Source of the DNA: an uncultured Lachnospiraceae bacterium
GTDB lineage: Bacteria > Bacillota > Clostridia > Lachnospirales > Lachnospiraceae
DNA: 24,351 nt
Assembly: GCA_910588755.1 (NCBI GenBank)
Contig: CAJUQZ010000058.1
Location: 1 to 24,351, forward strand
Direction of reading: 5' to 3'
Position 1 is the stretch's first letter; the number at the start of each line of letters is the position of its first letter. The translations under genes were made by a program, and so were the position numbers. Shown piece after piece: positions 1-7,099 of the stretch. The notes beneath the pieces are model-generated. The model saw only the letters and a program-made list of their open reading frames with translations, was not told where the DNA came from and searched no databases.

Positions 1-2
1 GC

Positions 3-503
3 GTGCAGCTGGCAGGAATGATTTTTGAAACACGCCCTAACATGATAAAGAAGGAAAAAATGATTTTGGCGGGAGTGTCAGGTTTGGGCAATGAGACGGC
101 GGAAATATGGAAGCGTTTTATGAAGCTCTATAAGGAAGTTCCGATTACAGACAAACGATCCGATGACAGCTATGAGGTACGAATCTATGACAGTGAGACG
201 GAAAAAGAAAGCGTCTTTGTCGGTTGTGAAATAAATAGCGACTGCGATGGATATGAAATCTTTCAAATCCCCTCTTCCGAGTATGCATCCTTTGATGTGT
301 ATGTAGAAGAAGGGTATGAAAGCGAAAACAATGCAATGGAAGAATGGCTGGCTTCCAATGAAAAAGGATATGTCCGAAATCTGCTGGAAGGAAAGCTTTA
401 TTGCGTCGAACATTATGACGCACGGTTTGACGGCAGCAATGATGAATCTATTGTGGAAATTTGGCTGCCTGTCAAAAACACAGGAGACAGTCAGAAAAGC
501 TGA
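3..503 (+). CDS. GyrI-like / AraC effector-binding domain protein (5' end outside window)
   Basis: The reading frame is already open at the left edge, and the first internal ATG (position 18) has no properly spaced ribosome binding site. I therefore take this as the 3' part of a gene that starts upstream. The 166 visible residues resemble the GyrI-like small-molecule-binding domain that forms the C-terminal half of many AraC-family activators or stands alone in YdeE-type proteins. Supporting features are the opening strand MILAGVSG, the later DGYEIFQIPSSEYASF core and the closing SIVEIWLPVK strand. Whether a helix-turn-helix region precedes it cannot be seen. The family binds hydrophobic cations or other ligands and often controls multidrug transport; that role is an inference here. 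No terminator is evident right after the stop. Confidence 0.65.
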   Translation: MQLAGMIFETRPNMIKKEKMILAGVSGLGNETAEIWKRFMKLYKEVPITDKRSDDSYEVRIYDSETEKESVFVGCEINSDCDGYEIFQIPSSEYASFDVYVEEGYESENNAMEEWLASNEKGYVRNLLEGKLYCVEHYDARFDGSNDESIVEIWLPVKNTGDSQKS

Positions 504-620
504 TTTCATTTCATGGAAATTTGATACAAATAAGTGTGCTTGACAAGGGCATAATAACACGACACCTAAAGAATGGAGCAACAGCGCAATTTTTGCCTGT
601 ATTTTACTTGCTGTATAGAC

Positions 621-649
621 TTCCATTACACGGAATCATGATGTATAAT
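621..649 (+). promoter_or_regulatory. Candidate sigma-A promoter of the GNAT gene
   Basis: A perfect TATAAT (644-649) lies 17 bp downstream of a weak -35 hexamer TTCCAT (621-626), about 48 bp before the acetyltransferase start. The -10 is convincing and the -35 is poor, so this is moderate evidence only. Nothing else was recognised in 504-697. Confidence 0.4.
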
Positions 650-697
650 AGAAACAGGGCTGACAGGGCACAATGAAAAGAAAGGAATGGTAATACC

Positions 698-1291
698 ATG
701 AAGAAAAGCAGTTTTTGCCTGAAAACCGACACGTTGACGATCACGCCCTCGAATGAGGACGATTTATGGGAGTCTGACTGGATCATCGCCTTTAGAAAAG
801 GAGAGAAGGAGCAGCTTGGAACAGCGACATTTGCAGGAGAGAAGCGCCTTGGGGCTGTTCCTTTATATGTGGAGCTATTACCAGAATACAGGAACAGGGG
901 ACTGGGCACAGAGATAATCCGCATGTTGGTCAACTGGGCGTTTCTGCACAGGAATGTATTTGAGGTGATATCCAGCGCGGAGCATGAGAATGACAAGGGC
1001 GTAAATGCGCTTCAAAAGGCCGGCTTCGTATACCGCGGCAGCGAGGGAGCCGTGGAAAAATATTCCATTATCAAGGAAAAAACGGCATGGACAGGCGTTT
1101 ATGTGATTGTCGGCGTCCTGAATGGCATGCTTCTGGGCGTTGTGCTGAACAACTTATGGATGGGTTTTATTTTGGGCATTGTCATCAGTCTGTGCATCGG
1201 TGAGATTATGGATAACAAGGCCCTGAAATACAGGGAGAGCATCACCGGGAAAAGCGAGCGGGGTACAAGGCGCCTTAAAATGAGGCAGTAG
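698..1291 (+). CDS. GNAT-family N-acetyltransferase with C-terminal membrane hairpin
   Basis: The ATG is preceded by an AAAGGA ribosome binding site. Residues 1-125 form a RimI/RimJ-like GNAT domain. The acetyl-CoA binding motif A is visible as LPEYRNRGLGTEII (residues 61-74), followed by the usual GVNALQKAGF segment (101-110) that ends such domains. The family transfers an acetyl group from acetyl-CoA to an amine; the substrate here cannot be predicted. Unusually, residues about 131-169 form two hydrophobic stretches (WTGVYVIVGVLNGMLLGVVL and MGFILGIVISLCIG) separated by a short NNLW turn. This suggests a membrane hairpin that would tether the enzyme, followed by a basic tail. The gene looks monocistronic and is followed by a hairpin at 1305-1340. 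The domain call is good; the function remains general. Confidence 0.8.
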   Translation: MKKSSFCLKTDTLTITPSNEDDLWESDWIIAFRKGEKEQLGTATFAGEKRLGAVPLYVELLPEYRNRGLGTEIIRMLVNWAFLHRNVFEVISSAEHENDKGVNALQKAGFVYRGSEGAVEKYSIIKEKTAWTGVYVIVGVLNGMLLGVVLNNLWMGFILGIVISLCIGEIMDNKALKYRESITGKSERGTRRLKMRQ

Positions 1292-1304
1292 GCAATAATG
1301 GCGG

Positions 1305-1340
1305 CAGAGGATCAAAAAAAGCTCTGTCGCTTTTCCTCTG
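1305..1340 (+). terminator. Hairpin downstream of the GNAT gene, possible terminator
   Basis: CAGAGG (1305-1310) pairs with CCTCTG (1335-1340), and AAAAGC (1317-1322) pairs with GCTTTT (1329-1334) inside it, leaving a 6-nt bulge on the left side and a 6-nt loop. There is no T-run directly after it, so intrinsic termination would be weak; an attenuator or mRNA-end structure is equally possible. Confidence 0.35.
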
Positions 1341-1389
1341 GGGAGTAATATTTCAACTTAGAGATTGATTTTTCAAAACGTATTTAGGA

Positions 1390-1746
1390 ATGTATTATTT
1401 TATCAGGGCTTTTATGTTTGTACCACGCAAGATTGAGGGGAATTGTTTTTATTTTTCAACGAACACATCCGCTATGCGCTCACAACAGTTTATAAAAAAT
1501 CCAAAGGCAAGTATCTATTTTTATAACAAGGGACGCTTCAAATATGAGGGCATTATGCTAACTGGTACAATGGAAGTTTTGCAGGACGATGAAATAAAGC
1601 AAGAAATCTGGAGCACCGGAGATACGATGTACTATAAACAGGGCGTAACTGACCCAGATTATTGTGTATTAAAATTTACTGCAATAAAGGGAAGATATTA
1701 TTGTGATTTGAAAACGGAAAGTTTTGATATTGAGGACTTAAAATGA
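1390..1746 (+). CDS. Pyridoxamine 5'-phosphate oxidase-like protein, N-terminally truncated
   Basis: The 118 residues match the split-barrel flavin-binding family of small clostridial PNPOx-like proteins. Diagnostic segments are CFYFSTNTSAMRSQQFIKNP (residues 20-39), KASIYFYNKG, the strand MLTGTMEVLQDDE and the tail DTMYYKQGVTDPDYCVLKFT. Family members normally have roughly 20-25 more residues at the N terminus, including a strand that precedes the RAM/RAF motif seen here at residue 7. An in-frame TGA at 1366-1368 blocks an upstream start, and the only AGGA is almost touching the ATG. The gene is probably a 5'-truncated relic, though a shortened functional protein cannot be excluded. It sits in an AT-rich patch just before the arr relic, so this segment as a whole seems to be decaying acquired DNA. 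Confidence 0.6.
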   Translation: MYYFIRAFMFVPRKIEGNCFYFSTNTSAMRSQQFIKNPKASIYFYNKGRFKYEGIMLTGTMEVLQDDEIKQEIWSTGDTMYYKQGVTDPDYCVLKFTAIKGRYYCDLKTESFDIEDLK

Positions 1747-1779
1747 TAGAAATAAATTCAAATTAAAGGAGAAAACCGT

Positions 1780-2051
1780 ATGGATGAAAAAATAGTATTT
1801 AGTCAAGGTTCTTTTTTTCATGGAACAAAAGCAGACTTACAAGTAGGAGATTTCATCATTACAGGAATGAAAAAAAATTATAATGATGACAGAAATTCCC
1901 CGGAAATCCTACAAAATCCTACCGGTCAAAACAACCGTTAAAAATTGTTGCAGAAGTGGTCAAGTGGGCAGGACATTCCCCTGAATTGTTAAATAATATG
2001 ACTAAAAACCTTAAAAAACTGTCAGAACAGGGAGTCAAGGCAATCGACTGA
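1780..2051 (+). pseudogene. arr: Relic of rifampin ADP-ribosyltransferase (arr), internal deletion with frameshift
   Basis: The 5' part begins with ATG at 1780 behind an AAAGGAG site and encodes an Arr N terminus (FSQGSFFHGTKADLQVGDFI, residues 7-26), including the HGTKADL motif with the NAD-binding histidine. From about 1893 the homology continues in a different frame (KFPGNPTKSYRS, then PLKIVAEVVKWAGHSPELL) to a TGA at 2049-2051, which is a typical Arr C terminus. About 45-50 central residues, including the usual catalytic tyrosine and aspartate, are missing, and the frame shifts at the join. In the original frame translation stops at 1939-1941 after 53 codons. Intact Arr (about 140 residues) inactivates rifamycins by ADP-ribosylation; this copy cannot. 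The identification rests on motif recall and is quite specific. Confidence 0.8.
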
Positions 2052-2146
2052 CAGCACCCGAACACCCAAAGGAAATATGCCAAAAAACAAATTGAAATTA
2101 TAAGGCAAATGTCGGAAATATACAAGACACAGCGGGCTCAATCTTA

Positions 2147-2172
2147 TATAATAAATACATCTATTTATTATA
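2147..2172 (+). promoter_or_regulatory. AT-rich perfect inverted repeat overlapping a TATAAT box
   Basis: TATAATAAATA (2147-2157) and TATTTATTATA (2162-2172) are perfect reverse complements around a 4-nt CATC spacer. The left arm contains a canonical TATAAT (2147-2152) about 40 bp before the next ATG and just before its ribosome binding site. No good -35 was found 17 bp upstream. It may be a promoter with an overlapping operator, or a leader hairpin. Confidence 0.4.
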
Positions 2173-2191
2173 CAAAGAAAGAGGAGAGAAT

Positions 2192-3103
2192 ATGGACAAT
2201 TTCGTATTTGAGAAGGCAAGGTCATTCATGTACCGCAATGCAAGACCGCTGGACATGGCGCGGTTCCAGTACCATTTTGAGGACGGGAGCAAGGAAGACG
2301 TGATGAGGGCGCTGTCGTACTATCAGAATGAGGACGGGGGATTTGGACATGCCATAGAAGCGGACTGCTGGAATCCCAATTCCACACCGCTGCACAGCAA
2401 TACAGCAGGAAACATAATCCAGGAGATCGATTATGAGGACGCTGAAAATCCAGTGATCCAGAAGCTGCTTGGGTGGTATACGAGCGGCGCCTGCTTCAAT
2501 GGCAAATCCTGGAATATGACAGTGGAAAGCAACAACGACTATCCCCACGCACCCTGGTGGCATACAGACAGTGAGAGCACCTGTCACACGGATTACAATG
2601 GCACGGCGCAGATCGCGGGCTTTCTGATCCGCTATGGAAAGGCGGGAAGCGAGCCGTACAGACTCGGGGTGCGCATCGCAAATGAGGCGGTGGCGGCATT
2701 TGAACCGTCAGAGATGAACGACATGCACACATGCGCCTGCTATATACGCATGCTGGAAAATATTGAAAAGGTGGGCGCGCAGGAGCAGGTTCCCTGCAGC
2801 CTGTTAAAGGAACAGCTGCACGAGACGGTCAACAGACTTATTACGGCTGACAAATCCCTGTGGGGCGGATACGTATGCAAACCTTCCCAGTTCTTTCGCT
2901 CCAGAAACAGCGCGTTTTATCCGGCCAATCAGGAGATCGCCGAATACGAGTGCGAGTATATCGCACAAACACAGCTTCCGGACGGTTCCTGGGAGATTCC
3001 GTGGGGATGGGACGGCTATCCGGATGCATGGGCCGTCAGCAAAAACTGGCTGAAAGGTCAGGTGATCGTCGAAAATTTATTGTATCTGAAAGGGTTTGAG
3101 TGA
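2192..3103 (+). CDS. Alpha/alpha-toroid (terpenoid cyclase-like fold) protein of unknown function
   Basis: The ATG follows a good GAGGAGA site. The 303-residue protein has repeated aromatic/glycine turns typical of the six-hairpin alpha/alpha toroid found in prenyltransferases and squalene-hopene cyclases: YYQNEDGGFGHAIEAD (residues 43-58) near the start and LPDGSWEIPWGWDGYPDAW (262-280) near the end, the latter a QW-like motif. The catalytic DXDD of class II cyclases is absent, and no signal peptide or membrane segment is seen. It is therefore soluble and unlikely to be a standard triterpene cyclase. Comparable stand-alone toroid proteins occur as hypothetical genes in Firmicutes. The downstream VOC gene starts only 6 bp after the stop, so the two are probably co-transcribed. 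Confidence 0.65.
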   Translation: MDNFVFEKARSFMYRNARPLDMARFQYHFEDGSKEDVMRALSYYQNEDGGFGHAIEADCWNPNSTPLHSNTAGNIIQEIDYEDAENPVIQKLLGWYTSGACFNGKSWNMTVESNNDYPHAPWWHTDSESTCHTDYNGTAQIAGFLIRYGKAGSEPYRLGVRIANEAVAAFEPSEMNDMHTCACYIRMLENIEKVGAQEQVPCSLLKEQLHETVNRLITADKSLWGGYVCKPSQFFRSRNSAFYPANQEIAEYECEYIAQTQLPDGSWEIPWGWDGYPDAWAVSKNWLKGQVIVENLLYLKGFE

Positions 3104-3109
3104 GAGGAA

Positions 3110-3544
3110 ATGAAGCAAAAGAACATTGAGGTAATCCCATATCTGGAATTCAGGGGAAACTGTGAGGAGGCGATCAATGCCTATATCGAGGCGTTTGGCG
3201 GTGAGATTCATTATATGTCCCGCTGGCCGGAGGATACGGCAGATGAACCGCCTGAAATGATCGGAAAGGTAATGCATGTCGCGTTTTCGCTCGGCAGCAC
3301 ACTGATGTCGGCAGGGGATTCCTATGCGTATGAGGGAGTCAGCAAGGGGCTGAAACTGATGATTCAAATGGACTCCCAAGAGGAGGCGCTGCATACAGTG
3401 TCTGTTCTGGCGGAAGGCGGAACAATATTATCCCCATTGAAGCCGCACCCAAAGCCGGATGATGGCGGTTGCGGTTCGATCACGAGAGATCGTTTTGGGT
3501 ATACGTGGATCGTCACATGTCCTAATCCGGACAAGGCTCTGTAG
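3110..3544 (+). CDS. PhnB-like VOC superfamily protein, copy 1
   Basis: The 144 residues show the PhnB/3-demethylubiquinone-methyltransferase-like branch of the vicinal-oxygen-chelate fold. Diagnostic stretches are VIPYLEFRGNCEEAINAYIEAFGGEI (two parts near residues 8-33), KVMHVAFSLGSTLMSAGDS, and the end GSITRDRFGYTWIVTCPNP. Despite the historic PhnB name, such proteins are not shown to act in phosphonate use, and the substrate is unknown. The ribosome binding site (GAGAGGAA) lies at the end of the preceding toroid gene, implying coupling. A close paralog lies at 5005, on the far side of the sigma factor gene. A clear intrinsic terminator follows. Confidence 0.75.
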   Translation: MKQKNIEVIPYLEFRGNCEEAINAYIEAFGGEIHYMSRWPEDTADEPPEMIGKVMHVAFSLGSTLMSAGDSYAYEGVSKGLKLMIQMDSQEEALHTVSVLAEGGTILSPLKPHPKPDDGGCGSITRDRFGYTWIVTCPNPDKAL

Positions 3545-3549
3545 AGGAT

Positions 3550-3587
3550 TCGTGCACGAAAATAAACAGTTCGTGCACGATTTTTTT
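3550..3587 (+). terminator. Rho-independent terminator after VOC copy 1
   Basis: TCGTGCACGAA (3550-3560) and TTCGTGCACGA (3570-3580) form an 11-bp stem with a 9-nt loop, followed by seven T (3581-3587). Each arm is itself largely palindromic (TCGTGCACGA), so cruciform or dimer forms are also possible. It separates the toroid/VOC unit from the sigma gene. Confidence 0.85.
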
Positions 3588-3720
3588 AATTTTCAGAAAA
3601 AATGGTACAATAGAGAGGAAGGAGTGAACTATTTTTCTGATTTTAACTAACCTGAGAGTGGTCTTTATAGACTATATAAATAAAAGCAGAAATGTGTGTT
3701 TGGACGCTTGGGGTGAGATG

Positions 3721-4980
3721 ATGAAAAACCAGGAGATATTAAACTATATTGACAACAAATTGATCGATAACGTTTTCAATTTTTGCATTGGACGCACGAA
3801 AGACAATTACGAGGCGCAGGAACTCTGCTCGGATATCATTTATGCGCTGGTAAAGACGGCCCATACCGAAGGGGAGATCACAGACCTGTATCCGTGGATC
3901 TGGCAGGTTGCGGGGAATACATGGCTTGAGTTTATGAAACACAAAAAGCAGCATCAGGAAGTTTTCTGCGAATGCGACTCAGAGAAGCTTCTGGCGCTTG
4001 TCCCTGCAAAGGACGAAGACATAAGCTACAGGCTGCTTGAAAAAGTGTATCGCCAGATTGCTTTTCTGACCAGAACCTATCGCGAAGTGATGATTCAGTA
4101 TTATATAGACGGGCTGACAACGGCGGATATCGCAAGGATTCAGAACACCACAGAGACAAATGTACGCCAGAAATTGCTATGGGCACGCGGCAAAGTAAAA
4201 AATGGAGTAAAAGACATGGAACAGATCAATGGCAGACCATTGGTATTTTATGAAATGAATTATATTATATGGGGATATGGAAGGCCGGAGTGGGGAGAAC
4301 CGAGAAAAGTCGGCATAAGGACATTATCCAAGCATATCATATGGCTTTGCCGCAATAAGCCGATGGGCGCGGCCGGGATTGCCGAGCAGCTGAATGTTCC
4401 GACCGCATATATTGAGGAAGAACTGGAGGTTCTTACCGGCGGGACAAACGGCGAATACGGACTGCTCAGGCGCACGGGAAACGGCAGGTATGCGATCAAC
4501 TTCATATTGCTGAGTGAGACTGCCATGAAGAAGGCTGCACAGCTCTACATAGGGCAGATGCCAAAAGTTTCGCGTTCTTTCTGTGACAACGTCGAGCGGA
4601 TTCTGGCGGAACGATATTTTGCGGATTATGAGGAGCCGTCGCGCCCGTTTAGTGTTTTCGGGCATGTTGCTGCAGACGGCACGCGGTGCGCAGGCGGTGA
4701 TCGTATCTGTCCGATGAATGAGGAGCAGAGGCTGTATGAAGTCAGTGACAGATTTCCTAAGAAATGTTTCGAGGAGAAAGCACAGGAGACGGCAAAACAG
4801 CTTGACGCACTGATCAGAAGGTCGGTTCCAAAGCATCTGCTTGGAGAATGGCGGTTTGTCTGCAAGCTTGCAAAAATGCAGGTCTTTGAGAGTGTGGAAG
4901 GGACGCCGGCAGGACAAGGGATTCTCACACCACCCGTGGACGGTATCTTCTCCAAAGCCTGCTGTACGCGTGTGGTTTAG
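3721..4980 (+). CDS. Sigma-70 family RNA polymerase sigma factor with long C-terminal extension
   Basis: I chose the ATG at 3721 because GGGGTGAG lies just upstream; the adjacent ATG at 3718 is nearly as good, and a GTG at 3658 lacks a site. The 419-residue protein begins with an ECF-like region 2 (residues about 7-75, with LCSDIIYALVK and YPWIWQVAGNTWLEFMK). It continues with region 4 (about 105-160): FLTRTYREVMIQYYIDGLTTADIA followed by the recognition helix TETNVRQKLLWARGKVKNGV. Unlike a compact ECF factor of 160-190 residues, it carries about 260 more. In these, KHIIWLCRNKPMGAAGIAEQLNVP (204-227) looks like a winged helix-turn-helix, followed by a cysteine-containing C-terminal part. No anti-sigma gene is adjacent. 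A TACAAT (3606-3611) and a TATAAA-like stretch near 3675 are weak upstream promoter candidates. The VOC paralogs on both sides suggest a functional or evolutionary unit. Confidence 0.75.
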   Translation: MKNQEILNYIDNKLIDNVFNFCIGRTKDNYEAQELCSDIIYALVKTAHTEGEITDLYPWIWQVAGNTWLEFMKHKKQHQEVFCECDSEKLLALVPAKDEDISYRLLEKVYRQIAFLTRTYREVMIQYYIDGLTTADIARIQNTTETNVRQKLLWARGKVKNGVKDMEQINGRPLVFYEMNYIIWGYGRPEWGEPRKVGIRTLSKHIIWLCRNKPMGAAGIAEQLNVPTAYIEEELEVLTGGTNGEYGLLRRTGNGRYAINFILLSETAMKKAAQLYIGQMPKVSRSFCDNVERILAERYFADYEEPSRPFSVFGHVAADGTRCAGGDRICPMNEEQRLYEVSDRFPKKCFEEKAQETAKQLDALIRRSVPKHLLGEWRFVCKLAKMQVFESVEGTPAGQGILTPPVDGIFSKACCTRVV

Positions 4981-5004
4981 GATAGCGAGCAGGGGGAGGA
5001 GATC

Positions 5005-5544
5005 ATGGAAAAAGCTAAAATACGCTGGTATACAGAAGAACCCGGAGATGCTGCGGCAGCGGCTGGATCAATGACCGCATTGGGAAGTATAGATGAAGCG
5101 ATGATCCCGTTTCTGTTATTTCGGGGGAACTGTGAGGAGGCGGTTCATACATATATTGACGTGTTTGGCGGTAAGATTGTGGAAATGAAACGCTGGTCAG
5201 ACGATCATGCGGACATGCCGCCGGAACAGACCGGAAAAGTGATGCGTGTGGAATTTGCGATTGGCGGTACGCGCATGGCGGCGGGAGATTCTATGGACGG
5301 TGCAAAAGGAAATGCGGACATAGAGCTGATAGTTCATATGGATACTGAAGCGGAGGCGCTGTATGCTATGTTTGCGTTGGCGGAAGGGGGAAGTGTGCTC
5401 TCGCCGTTGGAGCCGTATGATGCGTCCGATGGTCATTTATGCCGTTCTGTCACAAAAGACCGTTTTGGCCTTACATGGATCATTACATATCCAAATCCAG
5501 CCAGACAATACATATGTTCTGATGGAATCGTCTGGATCGAATGA
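5005..5544 (+). CDS. PhnB-like VOC superfamily protein, copy 2, with N-terminal extension
   Basis: The start codon follows a strong AGGGGGAGGAG site, 24 bp after the sigma factor stop, so it is probably co-transcribed with that gene. Residues 33 onward align along their length with the VOC protein at 3110: AMIPFLLFRGNCEEAVHTYIDVFGGKI, GKVMRVEFAIGGTRMAAGDS and SVTKDRFGLTWIITYPNP correspond to the matching segments there (each quoted in part). About 31 extra N-terminal residues, rich in alanine and acidic residues (EEPGDAAAAAGSMTALGS), and a short C-terminal tail are unique to this copy. The pair most likely arose by duplication around the sigma gene, with clear protein divergence since. The substrate is unknown. 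Confidence 0.75.
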   Translation: MEKAKIRWYTEEPGDAAAAAGSMTALGSIDEAMIPFLLFRGNCEEAVHTYIDVFGGKIVEMKRWSDDHADMPPEQTGKVMRVEFAIGGTRMAAGDSMDGAKGNADIELIVHMDTEAEALYAMFALAEGGSVLSPLEPYDASDGHLCRSVTKDRFGLTWIITYPNPARQYICSDGIVWIE

Positions 5545-5593
5545 GCTGTACAAAGGATTGGTTCTTCACATCGTTTTGATGATTGTAAATATT

Positions 5594-5629
5594 TCAGGGG
5601 CTGCCGGTAAGTTTTCCGACAGCCCCTGA
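5594..5629. terminator. Hairpin between convergent genes, likely bidirectional terminator
   Basis: TCAGGGGCTG (5594-5603) pairs with CAGCCCCTGA (5620-5629), and CGG (5605-5607) pairs with CCG (5616-5618) across one mismatch. The stem is very stable. It lies between the VOC gene and the end of uxaC on the other strand; the leftward transcript runs into AATATTT. There is no long T-run on either side. Confidence 0.65.
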
Positions 5630-5651
5630 ATCATGCTTGCGGCCAATTCGT

Positions 5652-7067
5652 TTACACGGTCTTTAAGTCAAATCCAAAATAGTTCACCGCATTATTATAA
5701 GAAATTCCCTTCACGATCTCTTCGAGCGTTTCCATGTCAGCCGGGAATTCGCCGTCCTCCACCCAGTTTCCGATGAGGTTGCACAGAATACGTCTGAAAT
5801 ACTCATGTCTGGTGTAGGAGAGGAAGCTTCTCGAGTCTGTCAGCATACCGACAAAGCCGGAGAGGTTTCCAAGGTTTGCGAGGGAGATCATCTGATCCTG
5901 CATGCCGGTCTTGTGGTCGTTGAACCACCACGCGCTGCCCTGCTGGATTTTTGCGCATGCCGTGGAGTCCTGGAAGCAGCCCAGGATCGTGCCGATCGCC
6001 TGGTTGTCGTTCGGGTTGAGGCTGTAGATGATCGTCTTTGGAAGCTCGTCCGTTTTGATCAGAGCGTTCAGGAAATCGGCAAGCTCTGCGGACGGCGCAT
6101 AGTTGTTGATACAGTCGTACCCGGTGTCGGGGCCTAACTGGTCATAGCGCAGCGTGTTGTTGTCGCGCTTGCAGCCATAGTGGAGCTGCATCACCCAGTT
6201 TAACCTGTGGTACTGCTTTCCGACAAAGAGCATGAAGGCCGTCTTGAACTGGAGTTCTTCCTGTCTGGTGACAGCCGCGCCGCTCTTTCTCCTGGCAAAG
6301 ATTGCCTCGATCTCATCGTCGGAGGCGGGCTGGTACATCACGTACTCGAGCGCGTGGTCAGACACAGAGCACCCTTGCGAAGCGAAGAAATCCAGCCTGT
6401 TAAGCAGTGCGCTTTTCAGGTCCGCAAAAGTGTTGATGGCAACGCCGCTCACGTCGGCGAGCTTTGCGAGATAGTCGAGATAATCCGGCTTCTCGATGTT
6501 CATCGCCTTGTCCGGTCTCCACGCGGGGAGCACCTGCACGTCAAAGGTGTCGTCAGCCGCAATCTGCCTGTGGTACTCGAGCGTGTCGATCGGATCGTCC
6601 GTCGTGCAGATCAATGTCACATTGGAGCGCTTGATCAGGCCGCGCACGCTCATGTTGTCGTCCTTGAGCTTCTCATTGCAGAGATTCCACACTTCCTCGG
6701 CGGTATTTTTGTTCAGGACACCCGTGTAGCCAAAATACCGCTGCAGCTCTAAGTGTGTCCAGTGGAAGAGCGGGTTGCCGATCGCCTTGCCTACGCATTC
6801 TGCCCATTTGAAGAATTTTTCTTTGTCCGACGCGTCCCCTGTGATGAAACGCTCGTCCACGCCGCAGGAGCGCATGAAGCGCCATTTGTAGTGGTCGCCG
6901 CCAAGCCATACCTGTGTGATGTTGTCAAACTTGCGGTTGTTTGCGATCTCCGCAGGATTGATGTGGCAGTGGTAGTCGAGCACGGGCGTCTTTTCCGCAA
7001 AGTTGTGAAACAGCTCGCCCGCTGTCCTGGTCTGGAGCATAAAGTCCTGATCCATAAAAGCTCTCAT
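5652..7067 (-). CDS. uxaC: Glucuronate/galacturonate (uronate) isomerase
   Basis: This 471-residue protein has the full length expected of UxaC (EC 5.3.1.12), which interconverts D-glucuronate with D-fructuronate and D-galacturonate with D-tagaturonate, the first cytosolic step of hexuronate breakdown. It opens with the usual MDQDFMLQTRTAGELFHNFA-type N terminus. The metal-binding DYHCHI motif of the amidohydrolase-like fold (His33, His35) follows, and NPLFHWTHLELQRYFG, GLIKRSNVTLICTTDDPIDTLEYH, MQLHYG and the C-terminal FVGMLTDSRSFLSYTRHEYFRRILC (partial quotes) are all family landmarks. The ATG at 7067 has a CGGAGGA site. The gene lies 32 bp behind a LacI-family regulator and is probably transcribed with it from 8270 leftward, while kduI is divergent. 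Confidence 0.96.
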   Translation of the reverse strand: MRAFMDQDFMLQTRTAGELFHNFAEKTPVLDYHCHINPAEIANNRKFDNITQVWLGGDHYKWRFMRSCGVDERFITGDASDKEKFFKWAECVGKAIGNPLFHWTHLELQRYFGYTGVLNKNTAEEVWNLCNEKLKDDNMSVRGLIKRSNVTLICTTDDPIDTLEYHRQIAADDTFDVQVLPAWRPDKAMNIEKPDYLDYLAKLADVSGVAINTFADLKSALLNRLDFFASQGCSVSDHALEYVMYQPASDDEIEAIFARRKSGAAVTRQEELQFKTAFMLFVGKQYHRLNWVMQLHYGCKRDNNTLRYDQLGPDTGYDCINNYAPSAELADFLNALIKTDELPKTIIYSLNPNDNQAIGTILGCFQDSTACAKIQQGSAWWFNDHKTGMQDQMISLANLGNLSGFVGMLTDSRSFLSYTRHEYFRRILCNLIGNWVEDGEFPADMETLEEIVKGISYNNAVNYFGFDLKTV

Positions 7068-7099
7068 GATGATTCCTCCGTTTTCATTTATAATATATT

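Noticed and set aside
78..626. 182-codon open frame on the minus strand
   Set aside because: It is antisense to the GyrI-like gene, lacks a ribosome binding site and resembles no protein; the + strand frame has clear family motifs.
3658..3720. GTG start for the sigma factor
   Set aside because: No Shine-Dalgarno sequence; the added residues have no similarity to region 2, whereas GGGGTGAG precedes the ATG pair at 3718/3721.
6207..6752. 181-codon open frame antisense to uxaC
   Set aside because: Shadow frame of a strongly conserved gene; no binding site and a basic, low-information composition.
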